In this document: piece after piece, positions 38,165 through 46,981 of the stretch
Layout: the number at the start of each line of letters is the position of its first letter
Position numbering within the stretch: the first letter of the stretch is position 1
From: VYFG01 sp965221795
Lineage (GTDB): Bacteria; Pseudomonadota; Gammaproteobacteria; Arenicellales; Poriferihabitantaceae
Length of the DNA stretch: 64,000 nucleotides
Assembly: GCA_965221795.1 (NCBI GenBank)
Contig: OZ244914.1
Coordinates: 2,666,001-2,730,000 of the forward strand
Direction of reading: 5' to 3'
Position numbers and translations under genes: made by a program
The notes under the pieces: model-generated
The model's database searches: none
Told to the model about the DNA's origin: nothing
What the model saw: only the letters and a program-made list of their open reading frames with translations

Positions 38165-38911
38165 ATGTCGAAACGCATTGCCCTCATCACCGGAGGGATC
38201 GGAGGTATCGGTACAGCCGTATGCAAGGAACTGGCCAGTCGGGACTGTACCGTGGTTGCCAGTTATTTTCCACCAGAACAGGAAGTAGCCGAGAACTGGC
38301 AGCAAACGCATCGGGAAGAAGGCTATGATTTCGCCATTATCCCTGTGGATGTGGCGGACTATAAAAGCGCCCAAAACATGGTGGAGACGGTAGAGCAGAT
38401 CTACGGCAGTATTGATATTCTGGTCAATGCAGCCGGAATTACCCGCGACCGGACCCTGAAACGCATGACACCGGAACAATGGCGAGCAGTGATCAATACC
38501 AACTTGGACAGTGCGTTCAATATCACACAGCCGGTCATCCGGGGGATGACAGAAAGGGGATTTGGCCGGGTGATCAATATTGCCTCAGTCAACGGCCAGA
38601 AAGGGCAGTTCGGGCAGGCAAACTATTCTGCGGCCAAGGCTGGACTGCATGGTTTTACGATGGCAGTTGCCCAGGAAACTGCGTCCAAGGGAGTGACCGT
38701 CAATACGATTTCTCCGGGTTACGTGAGTACACCGATGACTCTGACCATGCCACCAGAGGTGCTGGAGCAGATCGTGAATCAGGTTCCGGTCGGTCGGATG
38801 GGTACGCCGGAAGAGATTGCATTCACGGTTTCCTGGCTGGCAGACGAGCGCAACGGGTATACAACCGGTGCCAATATTCCAGTGAATGGCGGTATGTTCA
38901 TGAGCGCTTGA
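38165..38911 (+). CDS. phaB: Acetoacetyl-CoA reductase PhaB (copy 2)
   Basis: A 248-residue SDR with ALITGGIGGIGTAVCKELAS, LVNAAGITRDRTLKRMTPEQ, INIASVNGQKGQFGQ, NYSAAKAGLHGFTMAVAQET and TVNTISPGYVSTPMT. It resembles Cupriavidus PhaB more than copy 1 does in the ITRD..F/LKRM region. The ATG at 38165 has GGAGAAAA upstream; the longer open frame crosses the operator region and is not used. It stands alone behind a paired PhaR-type site. Confidence 0.93.
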   Translation: MSKRIALITGGIGGIGTAVCKELASRDCTVVASYFPPEQEVAENWQQTHREEGYDFAIIPVDVADYKSAQNMVETVEQIYGSIDILVNAAGITRDRTLKRMTPEQWRAVINTNLDSAFNITQPVIRGMTERGFGRVINIASVNGQKGQFGQANYSAAKAGLHGFTMAVAQETASKGVTVNTISPGYVSTPMTLTMPPEVLEQIVNQVPVGRMGTPEEIAFTVSWLADERNGYTTGANIPVNGGMFMSA

Positions 38912-39595
38912 TGGATGATCTCGACCTGATATGGCTTGGCTTGGTACTATTTCCTGAATCGTTGATGATCAGGGGAAGGCGAGATGATCCCCGCTGTCCT
39001 CCCGCACCGGAAGTCATTGCCATGGTGTCATGGTCGTAAACAGTTGTTTCTTCTTCGGCATGGTCGGTGAAAAAGCCCGGAAGCGTTGGTTGGTCTCTGG
39101 ATACAGTGTGCTGGTCAGTTTGTGTGCGGTTCAGTTGTGTTCGCTCAGGATATCTTGTTCTTCCGGCTTCCGCAAAAAATACGGTCTCGTTGCACTTGCT
39201 CAAGTAATCGAGCACGCCGCTTCGATCGACTCCCCGCAATCTGCAGGAGATGTCCGGCCAGTGATGTTGAATGCAGGGTTACGGCAGTGTCTTGTTCGTC
39301 AGGCCTGCCTGTCCATAGAGGGTTCGCGATGCCAAAACCAACTCATCCGACCAGTCACGCTCCCTGTATTCTGTTTCGATGGTGGTGTCCGGCAAGCATC
39401 TGAATAGATCAACTTTCCCGGAGCATTGCAATCGGTTTCATCCACCACTTCCACGGAAGGTTGAGGTGTCCCCCAACTGACTTCTTCAGACCATGTCTGC
39501 ATTTTCTCTATACCATATGCGATGATGCAGAAAGACCATCCGCCGCTGGACTGGGCCGTTTCCGATGTTCGACCCTGTACGAGCCAATCCCCAAG
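38912..39595. other. Stretch without a supported gene
   Basis: About 680 bp between phaB copy 2 and the phasin terminator. Short frames exist on both strands, but none shows a family motif, and the composition looks non-coding. It may be a decayed gene. Confidence 0.45.
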
Positions 39596-39621
39596 AAAAA
39601 AGCCACCCGAATCGGGTGGCT
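39596..39621 (-). terminator. Rho-independent terminator of the phasin gene
   Basis: On the minus strand a perfect GCCACCCG / CGGGTGGC stem with a 3-base loop is followed by six T. It is 80 bp beyond the phasin stop. Two further hairpins lie in between (CCGGAGCC/GGCTCCGG at 39627-39657 and CGGCCT/AGGCCG at 39662-39677), a structured 3' end that would stabilise a very abundant mRNA. Confidence 0.85.
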
Positions 39622-39700
39622 GAAAGCCGGAGCCGATGGATGAGTCACCGGCTCCGGACGCCGGCCTGTGAAGGCCGTTCCTGGAGAGGATCGCTTAGGC

Positions 39701-40051
39701 TTAGGCGGCCTTGGCGGTGTCGACGGCTGCCTTGATATTCGATTCGGTCAGGTTGCGTGCTTCCTCAAGGAATCGCGCATTCAATTCCCCGATGGCCTTG
39801 ACATCTGCTGTCATCTGGGCAGTAAATTCCTTGGCAACGTCTTTCTGCTTCTCTGCATATGCCTTGAAATCATCCACATTCCGGACTTCCAAACTGGCGT
39901 TCAGATTCTGAATGTTCATTTTCGCATAGGCCTGCAGGCTGTTGATCTGCATGTTGAAGGCCTGCTCGGCATTCTTGATTACCAACTTGTTGAAAGCTAC
40001 AACCGGTGCAATGGTGGCTTCCAGAGTTTTGTTGTCGATTGCTTTAACCAT
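39701..40051 (-). CDS. phaP: Phasin (PHA granule-associated protein)
   Basis: The 116-residue phasin covers the PHA granule surface. The sequence is almost wholly amphipathic helix without Cys or Trp, e.g. APVVAFNKLVIKNAEQAF and YAEKQKDVAKEFTAQMTAD, ending in an Ala-rich tail (AAVDTAKAA). The ATG at 40051 has a GGAG site seven bases upstream; the longer open frame is not coding. Two TGC-N3-GCA sites precede it, so it is likely released from PhaR when granules form. Confidence 0.9.
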   Translation of the reverse strand: MVKAIDNKTLEATIAPVVAFNKLVIKNAEQAFNMQINSLQAYAKMNIQNLNASLEVRNVDDFKAYAEKQKDVAKEFTAQMTADVKAIGELNARFLEEARNLTESNIKAAVDTAKAA

Positions 40052-40109
40052 GATATTCTCCTGTTCGAAATGAATATAAAGTGATAAAAAATTGCATAAG
40101 CCAATATTG

Positions 40110-40145
40110 TGCGGTGCATCATAACTCATTTTTTTGTGCAGCGCA
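40110..40145. promoter_or_regulatory. Candidate PhaR operators upstream of the phasin gene
   Basis: TTGTGCGGTGCATCAT and TTGTGCAGCGCAACAT are two near-repeats, with TGC-N3-GCA cores at 40110-40118 and 40137-40145. They lie in the AT-rich divergent region between the phasin and alpha/beta-hydrolase genes and could serve both. Confidence 0.65.
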
Positions 40146-40180
40146 ACATTTTTTTCAATTTTTTCCCATTTTTTTGATGA

Positions 40181-41080
40181 ATGCAAAAAGCGCTTGATTC
40201 TGCAATGAATTCCTCTTCTATATCTCCCGAACCGGCAGTGGGCTCGGTTGTATCGAGTACGCCGGACGGTACAGTACATACGTTGAGATGGGTAGAATGG
40301 GGGCATCCGTCTCATTCCAAGGTTCTGATCTGTGCTCATGGCTTATTCCGGAATGGTCGTGACTATGATTGTCTTGCCCAGGCCCTGATGGATCAGTATC
40401 GGGTGATCTGCCCTGATTTTCCGGGGCGGGGACAAAGTGACTGGTTGGCCCATCCGATTCATTATCATAATGAACAGTACAACCATGACATCAAGGCTCT
40501 GATTGAGACCTTGCAGTATGAACAGCTGGACTGGGTAGGGACTTCCATGGGAGGGCTGATCGGGATGGGATTGGCATCTGCTTCGGGCCATCCCGTGCGG
40601 CGTATGGTCATCAATGACGTGGGCCCGTTCATATCAAAAAGTGCATTGGAGAGGATCAGAAAATACGCATCCCAGCCCCCCAGGTTTTCTGCCTGGACGG
40701 ATGCGGAAGCCTATTTCCGTACTACTTATGCCGGCTTCGGTCCGTTGGCTGACCGGCATTTTGCCCATCTTGTCGAACATGGAGTTCGCCCATCCCCAGA
40801 TCATGAGGGGTATGTCCTGAATTTGGACCCGGCCGTGATGGACCGCTTTATGGCCATGCCGTGCGAAGACATCGCCGCGTGGGAGTACTGGGACTCTATC
40901 CAAATCCCCGTCCTGATCCTGCGGGGGGAGAGTTCGGACATTTTGACAAAGGATGTAATGGATGAAATGGTGCAGCGTCATCCACGGGCGGCAGCCATTG
41001 AAATCCCGGACTGTGCGCATGCTCCTTCGCTCATGGTGGAGCCGCAGATCCAGTATATCCGGCAATGGTTATGTGACTAG
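40181..41080 (+). CDS. Alpha/beta hydrolase
   Basis: A soluble alpha/beta-hydrolase of about 290-299 residues. The oxyanion HG motif is in VLICAHGLFRNGRDY, the nucleophile Ser in WVGTSMGGLIGMGLA, the acid in ILRGESSDILTKDV and the His in PDCAHAPSLM. DFPGRGQSDWL is typical of the group that includes esterases and C-C hydrolases. Its promoter region is shared with the phasin, so a role in PHA oligomer turnover is plausible but unproven. The start could also be the ATG at 40205. Confidence 0.82.
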   Translation: MQKALDSAMNSSSISPEPAVGSVVSSTPDGTVHTLRWVEWGHPSHSKVLICAHGLFRNGRDYDCLAQALMDQYRVICPDFPGRGQSDWLAHPIHYHNEQYNHDIKALIETLQYEQLDWVGTSMGGLIGMGLASASGHPVRRMVINDVGPFISKSALERIRKYASQPPRFSAWTDAEAYFRTTYAGFGPLADRHFAHLVEHGVRPSPDHEGYVLNLDPAVMDRFMAMPCEDIAAWEYWDSIQIPVLILRGESSDILTKDVMDEMVQRHPRAAAIEIPDCAHAPSLMVEPQIQYIRQWLCD

Positions 41081-41102
41081 GATCAGATCGGATAGGCGTT
41101 CC

Positions 41103-41340
41103 ATGACTGAGCCTGTCCACTACCACCTTGGCATGTTTCCGCCATCCTTCAAAAATTTCCATCGGGTGCGGCTCGTACCGCTGATCGACCCGGCGAATGC
41201 GGCACTCGCCTGCTTTGATGGCCTCATCGCAGCGGTGCCGAATACGAATGTCCTACTCTCGCCGCTGATAACGCGGGAAGCCGTGATGTCGTCGAAGATC
41301 TAGGGCACGAACGTAACTATGGGCGAGGTGCTGAACGATC
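41103..41340 (+). pseudogene. Fic-family protein, N-terminal fragment with nonsense mutation
   Basis: The frame from 41103 has YHLGMFPPSFKNF, IDPANAALACFDGLIAAVPN, LLSPLITREAVMSSKI, a TAG stop, and then GTNVTMGEVL in the same frame. This is the Fic N-terminal domain, whose hallmark is EA..SS.IEGT..T...VL; GAG (Glu) has become TAG. The AMP-transferring Fic core (HPFxxGNGR) is not found, so the gene is dead and truncated. Confidence 0.7.
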
Positions 41341-41712
41341 GCGCCTTCCTAGTGTTCTGGCTTTCCCGGAAATCATCCATATCGCAGAGGGTCGAGCCAT
41401 ACTCCGAATTTCCTGTGTTACATGCAAAAACCGGGAGACATATTCCCATCATGACTTCGATGATTGAGACCCTTTTCGCCGGACTCCAGAACTTGGGATC
41501 GTGGCAGTGCCTGGCATTTCTTATGGTGCACTGACTTCCCATGAGCGGGCATTCTGATCGGAAGAAGCGGGGTGCAATCCCAATTTCCAAGGCGAATTTA
41601 ATCCAGAAAGTGACGTCAGAACACTAGGGAATCCCAGAGTCATCGGATATGATCTTCCTTATGGCTTGATCGTCAATATACAATCTTTTTCATTGCGTCC
41701 ATATTCTCTGTT
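41341..41712. other. Intergenic stretch before soxB
   Basis: No supported gene. The last 70 bp are AT-rich and probably carry the promoter of the sarcosine oxidase operon, but no riboswitch-like structure was recognised. Confidence 0.4.
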
Positions 41713-42978
41713 ATGAGCCGATATTCAGCATGGAGTGTTTTCAAACACGGCCTGTTGGGGCAGCGTGGCTGGGGTCGTGCATGGCGGGATCCGGAGCCCA
41801 GGTCTCATTATGATATTGTCATCGTGGGCGCTGGATTGCATGGCTTGGCAACGGCATTTTATCTGGCGGAAAACCACGGATTGCGTAACGTGGCCGTAGT
41901 GGAGAAAGGTTGGCTGGGTGGTGGCAATGCCGGTCGCAACACCACAATCGTGCGCTCCAATTACATGATGGACGGCAACCGGTTTTTCTACGAGTATTCG
42001 CTGAAGCTCTGGGAAAACCTGAGCCATACACTCAACTTCAACGTCATGTTCAGTCAGCGTTCGCATATTACCCTGCTCCACACTCCGGCGGCACGGGATG
42101 CGATCGCACGTCGCTACAATACCATGCGTCTCACTGGCAGTGACGGCGAACTCTGGGATTTGGACATGCTCCAGCGCGAAATCCCCCATCTGAATTATCA
42201 TAATGCCCGATTCCCGATCGTTGGTGCGGCGGTGCAGCGTCGGGCCGGTAATGCCCGCCATGACGCAGTCGCCTGGGGATATGCCCGGGCTGCTGACCGT
42301 CGGGGAGTGGACATTATCCAGAACTGTGAAGTCACCGGAATTCGTCGCGAAGGGGACCGTGTGATCGGGATTGAGACTACCCGTGGGGAGATTGGGGCTG
42401 GACGGATCGGGTTGGCAGTTGCCGGCAACACATCGCGCCTGTGGCAGATGGCGGGATTTGGCAAGCTGCCCATTGAGACGCACAAGCTACAAGCCTTTGT
42501 TTCAGAGCCTCTCAAGCCTTTGCTGGATCATGTGGTGGTGTTTGGTGTCGGTGGTGCACACTTTTATATCTCACAGTCAGACAAGGGCGGGATGGTCTTT
42601 GGCGGGGACCTTGATTGGTACAAGTCCTACGCCCAGTGTGGTAACTTGCCAATCGTGCAGGATGTGGCCGAATGCGCGACCTCCATCCTGCCCTGCCTTG
42701 GCCGGGTGCGATTGCTGAGGCATTGGGCCGGTGTCATGGATATGTCGATGGATGGCTCCCCGTTTATCTGCAAGACCCCCTTGTCCAATCTGTTTCTCAA
42801 TGGAGGGTGGAACTATGGTGGATTCAAGGCTTCTCCGGCATCCGGTTGGTACTTTGCCGACCTGATTGCCAACAATCGCCCGGATCCGGTGATTGCCAAT
42901 TTCCATTTGGATCGATTTCAACGTGGGATCAATATTGATGAGCGCGGTGCCGGTCCGGACCCCAAACTGCATGGTTGA
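41713..42978 (+). CDS. soxB: Sarcosine oxidase, subunit beta
   Basis: The 421-residue beta subunit holds the FAD and the covalently bound FMN that oxidise sarcosine to glycine and formaldehyde or methylene-THF. It begins with the characteristic YSAWSVFKHGLLGQRGW and the FAD motif IVIVGAGLHGLATAFYLAEN. GGNAGRNTTIVRSNY is the SoxB signature, and the C-terminal GWNYGGFKASPASGWYFADL contributes to the active site. It is first of four tightly packed genes, soxBDAG. Confidence 0.95.
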   Translation: MSRYSAWSVFKHGLLGQRGWGRAWRDPEPRSHYDIVIVGAGLHGLATAFYLAENHGLRNVAVVEKGWLGGGNAGRNTTIVRSNYMMDGNRFFYEYSLKLWENLSHTLNFNVMFSQRSHITLLHTPAARDAIARRYNTMRLTGSDGELWDLDMLQREIPHLNYHNARFPIVGAAVQRRAGNARHDAVAWGYARAADRRGVDIIQNCEVTGIRREGDRVIGIETTRGEIGAGRIGLAVAGNTSRLWQMAGFGKLPIETHKLQAFVSEPLKPLLDHVVVFGVGGAHFYISQSDKGGMVFGGDLDWYKSYAQCGNLPIVQDVAECATSILPCLGRVRLLRHWAGVMDMSMDGSPFICKTPLSNLFLNGGWNYGGFKASPASGWYFADLIANNRPDPVIANFHLDRFQRGINIDERGAGPDPKLHG

Positions 42979-42990
42979 CCAGGTAATGAC

Positions 42991-43287
42991 ATGATCCGGA
43001 TTTACTGTCCTTTTTGTGGCGAACGTGATCATAGTGAGTTTACGTACGGAGGTGATGCCTCAATACGATATCCCTCACTGGATGCAACGATCGAGGAATG
43101 GCATGAGGCGGTATTCCTGCGGGAAAACATTCGAGGAATTCAGCAGGAAACCTGGCACCATACCCATGGTTGCCGCATGTGGTTGGTGGTCGAGCGTGAT
43201 ACCCTGACACATGAAATTCGTTCGGTGCGGCCGGCACATGCCGGTATCGCCGAGGCATTTGGTCAGCCAACCTCTGACCCCGCATGA
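42991..43287 (+). CDS. soxD: Sarcosine oxidase, subunit delta
   Basis: The 98-residue delta subunit carries the zinc site: CPFCGERDHSEF near the N-terminus and HTHGCRMWLVVERD in the middle. YGGDA and RPAH are also conserved. It lies 12 bp after soxB and overlaps soxA by 4 bp. Confidence 0.95.
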   Translation: MIRIYCPFCGERDHSEFTYGGDASIRYPSLDATIEEWHEAVFLRENIRGIQQETWHHTHGCRMWLVVERDTLTHEIRSVRPAHAGIAEAFGQPTSDPA

Positions 43288-46274
43288 GCGCTAAACGCCT
43301 CATCCGGGGCGGTCATATCGACCGCAGTAAGGTGCTACGGTTTACCTGGGATAAACGGACGCTTTCCGGCCATCCGGGTGATAGTCTGGCATCAGCTCTT
43401 CTGGTCAATAATGAATGGGTTCTCGGGCGTAGCTTCAAGTATCATCGGCCACGGGGGATCATGTCGGCGGGGGTCGAGGAATCGGGCGCACTGGTCACGG
43501 TAGGGGAGGGCGATCGCCGGGTTCCCAATACCCGGGCCACCATGCAGGAACTTCATGATGGACTGATCGCCTGTGGGCAGAATGCGTGGCCCAATGTGCG
43601 CATTGACCTGCTCGCGGTTAACAGTTTGTTTGGTCAGTTTTTGGCCGCCGGGTTTTATTACAAAACGTTTATGGGCATCCCCCCATTTGAGTGGGGCCGG
43701 GGTACCGCAATCTGGATGTGGTACGAGAAATTCATCCGGCGCGCAGCGGGAATGGGTCGGGCCTCAAGAGAGCCAGACCCTGACCACTATGAGCAGGTTC
43801 ATGGCTTTGCGGATGTGCTGGTAGTGGGTTCTGGTATTGCCGGCATGTCGGCAGCCCTTGCGGCCGCGAATGCGGGTCTGGATGTGCTGTTGGTAGAGCA
43901 GGATTGGCAGCCGGGCGGAGACATGCTGGCCCAATATGGCAGCAGCGCCGAGCAGAAGCGGCAGGAAATGTTGCGCGATTTGCAGCATGCCGGAGCCCGG
44001 CTGATGCTGCGCACGACTGCATTTGGTCTGTATGACCACGGAGTGGTCGGTCTGCTGGAACAGGTGACCGACCATCTGGCTACGGCTCATGCGGATCTGC
44101 CTCGACAGCGATTTCATGTGGTGCGAACCCGGAAGATCATTCTCGCGACCGGTGCCATTGAACGCAGTATTGCGTTTGCCAACAATGATGGTCCGGGCAT
44201 CATGACCGCGGATGCTGCAGGCGTCTATCTCAACCGCTTTGGCATATTGGCCGGTGAGCATGTAGTGGTCGCGACCAATAATGATTCTGCGTACAACGTT
44301 GCCATGGATATGGCGGGTGCAGGTGCGGAAGTCACCCTGTTGGATTCCCGGCCGAAAGTGGCTGGGCAATTATTCGAATTGACCGCCGATGCGGGTGTCA
44401 GCCTGAGCTACAACTGTACGATCCTGCGGGCAAATGGCTTGCATGGCGTGAAATCGATCGTGACGGCCGTGATGTCCAATAAAGGCTGGAAAACCGGCTC
44501 AAGACGCTCCTGTGATCTCCTGTTGGTGTCTGGCGGTTGGTCGCCGGTGGTGAATCTCATGTCCCACCGCGGCATCAAGCCGGTTTGGGACCATGAAAAT
44601 GCATGTTTTCTGATCGAAGGAGATCATCAGGGAATCCACATGACCGGTTCGGCAGCCGGATACTGGAATGTGGTGGATTGCGAACAGTCTGGCTTGGCTG
44701 CCGGACGGGCTGTCTCCCGGAGTCTTGGGAAAGAGGTCACTTTGGTGGATTTTCCGGACAAGAGGGGGTGGCAGACCCCGATCAAGCCATTATATGAGGT
44801 CAAGGTCCACCGTACAGGGCGCAAGGCAATGGTCGACCCGCAGCATGACGTTACGACCGAAGATGTTCGACTGGCCCACCGCGAGGGGTACGTTTCCGTG
44901 GAACACCTGAAGCGCTACACCACCCTGGGGATGGCGACCGATGGCGGCAAGGTCGGAAATGTGATTGGACTGGCTCTGATGGCCGAGGCATTGGGCCGGG
45001 AGGTCCCGGACGTGGGTACCACCACGTTTCGCCCTCCCTATACCCCGGTTTCGATCGGGGCACTGCGCGGAAAAAGTGTCGACAAGCATTTTCGCCCCTT
45101 GCGGAGAACCCCATTGCATGACTGGAATCTCGAACATGGCGCCACCATGACCATGGCAGGTTTGTGGGATCGACCTTGGTATTTTGCCCGCACAAATGAA
45201 GGAGTCAGTGAAGCCTATATCCGGGAGATGACCACGACCCGTCAGAGTGTGGGATTGTGTGATGTGACGTCGCTGGGAAAAATCGCGGTACAGGGGCCGG
45301 ATGCGACGGAACTCCTCAACCGGGTCTATTCCAATGCGTTTGCCCGGCTGCCAGTGGGCAAGGCTCGATATGGCATCATGCTGCGAGACGACGGATTTGT
45401 GCTGGACGATGGAACCTCGTGGCGTTTGGGAGAAACCGAATACTTCATGACCACCTCCACTGCCCATGCGGCCAAGGTCATGACATGGCTGGAAGAGTTG
45501 CTGCAGGTGCGTTGGCCCGAACTCCGGGTTCATGTGACATCCGTCTCTGAGCAGTGGGCAGGTTGTGCAGTGGCGGGCCCCCAATCGCGTGAGGTGCTGG
45601 CCAGTTGTGTCGAAGAGGCAGCGGTCGTGGAGAATGAAGCCCTTCCTTTTATGGGGGTCATCAAGAGTCGGCTGCAGGGAGGGATTCCGTGCCGGATTGC
45701 CCGGATCAGCTTCTCCGGCGAACTGGCCTATGAGGTCTATGTTCCATCAGACTATGGGCCTTCCATGATGTCACTGCTTTGGGCAGAGGCCCGGCCGCGA
45801 AATGGTTGCCTGTATGGTCTGGAAGCCCTCGGGGGGATGCGTATTGAGAAAGGGCATGTGACCGGGGCAGAACTGGATGGCCGGGTCACGATCGAAGACG
45901 CCGGGCTGGGCCGCATGGCTGCCCAGAACAAGGCCTATATCGGCAGTGCACTGAGGCAGCGTCCGGAATTGCAACGATCGGACCGGCCAAAGTTGGTAGG
46001 GATTTTTCCCAAAGACCGCACGCAGACTTTCCATGCGGGAGCGATTTTGTGTGATGCGGAACAGGTGTCTGGCCTTGGCGAGGGATGGGTGACCGGAGTG
46101 ACCCATTCCCCGTCTCTGGGGCACTGGATTGGTATTGGGTTCATTTCTGGCGGGCATGGAGCCTGGGCGGGGAAAACGGCCATTGCGGCCGATCCGGTTC
46201 GAAAAGGCAACATCGAGGTGGAGATCGTATCTCCCCATATGTACGATCCGGAAGGGGAGAAAATGCATGGTTGA
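43284..46274 (+). CDS. soxA: Sarcosine oxidase, subunit alpha
   Basis: The 996-residue alpha subunit binds NAD and tetrahydrofolate. In order it has a ferredoxin-like N-terminal domain (GHPGDSLASALLVN, then GRSFKYHRPRGIM), an NAD-binding Rossmann domain (VLVVGSGIAGMSAALAAAN near residue 175), and a C-terminal GcvT-like domain from about residue 610 (RTPLHDWNLEHGA, TSLGKIAVQGPDATELLNRV, IARISFSGELAYEVYVP). Length and order are normal. The 3' end overlaps soxG by 8 bp. Confidence 0.95.
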   Translation: MSAKRLIRGGHIDRSKVLRFTWDKRTLSGHPGDSLASALLVNNEWVLGRSFKYHRPRGIMSAGVEESGALVTVGEGDRRVPNTRATMQELHDGLIACGQNAWPNVRIDLLAVNSLFGQFLAAGFYYKTFMGIPPFEWGRGTAIWMWYEKFIRRAAGMGRASREPDPDHYEQVHGFADVLVVGSGIAGMSAALAAANAGLDVLLVEQDWQPGGDMLAQYGSSAEQKRQEMLRDLQHAGARLMLRTTAFGLYDHGVVGLLEQVTDHLATAHADLPRQRFHVVRTRKIILATGAIERSIAFANNDGPGIMTADAAGVYLNRFGILAGEHVVVATNNDSAYNVAMDMAGAGAEVTLLDSRPKVAGQLFELTADAGVSLSYNCTILRANGLHGVKSIVTAVMSNKGWKTGSRRSCDLLLVSGGWSPVVNLMSHRGIKPVWDHENACFLIEGDHQGIHMTGSAAGYWNVVDCEQSGLAAGRAVSRSLGKEVTLVDFPDKRGWQTPIKPLYEVKVHRTGRKAMVDPQHDVTTEDVRLAHREGYVSVEHLKRYTTLGMATDGGKVGNVIGLALMAEALGREVPDVGTTTFRPPYTPVSIGALRGKSVDKHFRPLRRTPLHDWNLEHGATMTMAGLWDRPWYFARTNEGVSEAYIREMTTTRQSVGLCDVTSLGKIAVQGPDATELLNRVYSNAFARLPVGKARYGIMLRDDGFVLDDGTSWRLGETEYFMTTSTAHAAKVMTWLEELLQVRWPELRVHVTSVSEQWAGCAVAGPQSREVLASCVEEAAVVENEALPFMGVIKSRLQGGIPCRIARISFSGELAYEVYVPSDYGPSMMSLLWAEARPRNGCLYGLEALGGMRIEKGHVTGAELDGRVTIEDAGLGRMAAQNKAYIGSALRQRPELQRSDRPKLVGIFPKDRTQTFHAGAILCDAEQVSGLGEGWVTGVTHSPSLGHWIGIGFISGGHGAWAGKTAIAADPVRKGNIEVEIVSPHMYDPEGEKMHG

Positions 46275-46881
46275 GCGGATTTCGGCATTGGAGGGTCACT
46301 TGGTGGCTGGTGTCAGTGGCATCGAAACCGAAAACAGTCCCGGGGTTACACTGACACGGTTGGATAACCTGGTATTGTCGCAAATGGCCACTTGGCCAGA
46401 CTGCCTGGAGCCGGCCGCGACTGTTCTGCTTGAACTGACGGGAGTGGACAGGGTACCGGGCTTCGGTTGTTCGGTTACTGTCGGTTCGGTGGCGGTTCTT
46501 CGGATAGCGCCGCTTATCTGCTGGGTTGTGGGTAGCGAGCTTCCGGCGGTGGACCCCTCTGTTGGAGCGACACTGGACCTGTCCCATTCGCGTACCCGGA
46601 TCCGCTTGAGCGGTCCGGATTCGATGTCACTGCTGAATCGCTTCTTACCGCTCGATCTCAGAGAATCGGCTTTTCCGGTAGGGTCAGTGGCTTCTTCGAC
46701 CCTGCACCATGTCGGGGTGACCCTGTGGCGCAGTGTGTGTGGGTATGAACTTTTCATTCCCCGAGGGTTTTCCCTCTCCTGTTGGGAAGTTCTGTTCGAT
46801 ACCGCGCGCCAGTTCGGAGTCAAGGTATGCCAGTTGTCGTTGCCGGGAGCGAGTGAGGATGAGGATGTGCTGCCAGATTGA
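46267..46881 (+). CDS. soxG: Sarcosine oxidase, subunit gamma
   Basis: This gamma subunit of about 204 residues has the usual weak conservation: SHSRTRIRLSGPDSMSLLNR, LPLDLRESAFPVGSVASS and the closing GYELFIPRGFSLSCWEVL. The ATG at 46267 lies within the last codons of soxA. It closes the soxBDAG operon; no glyA or purU is found next to it in this window. Confidence 0.9.
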   Translation: MVERISALEGHLVAGVSGIETENSPGVTLTRLDNLVLSQMATWPDCLEPAATVLLELTGVDRVPGFGCSVTVGSVAVLRIAPLICWVVGSELPAVDPSVGATLDLSHSRTRIRLSGPDSMSLLNRFLPLDLRESAFPVGSVASSTLHHVGVTLWRSVCGYELFIPRGFSLSCWEVLFDTARQFGVKVCQLSLPGASEDEDVLPD

Positions 46882-46981
46882 ATGTTCTCGCCATGCAATT
46901 CTGGGTGGGTTCCATGGCTTTTCCCCGGGTATAAAAGGCAGAAAAGATGCTGCACAAGATTCCGGTTGACTCTTGGGTGCT

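Noticed and set aside
39030..39407. 125-codon plus-strand frame downstream of phaB copy 2
   Set aside because: No ribosome site and no family motif, with competing minus-strand frames of similar quality; treated as non-coding.
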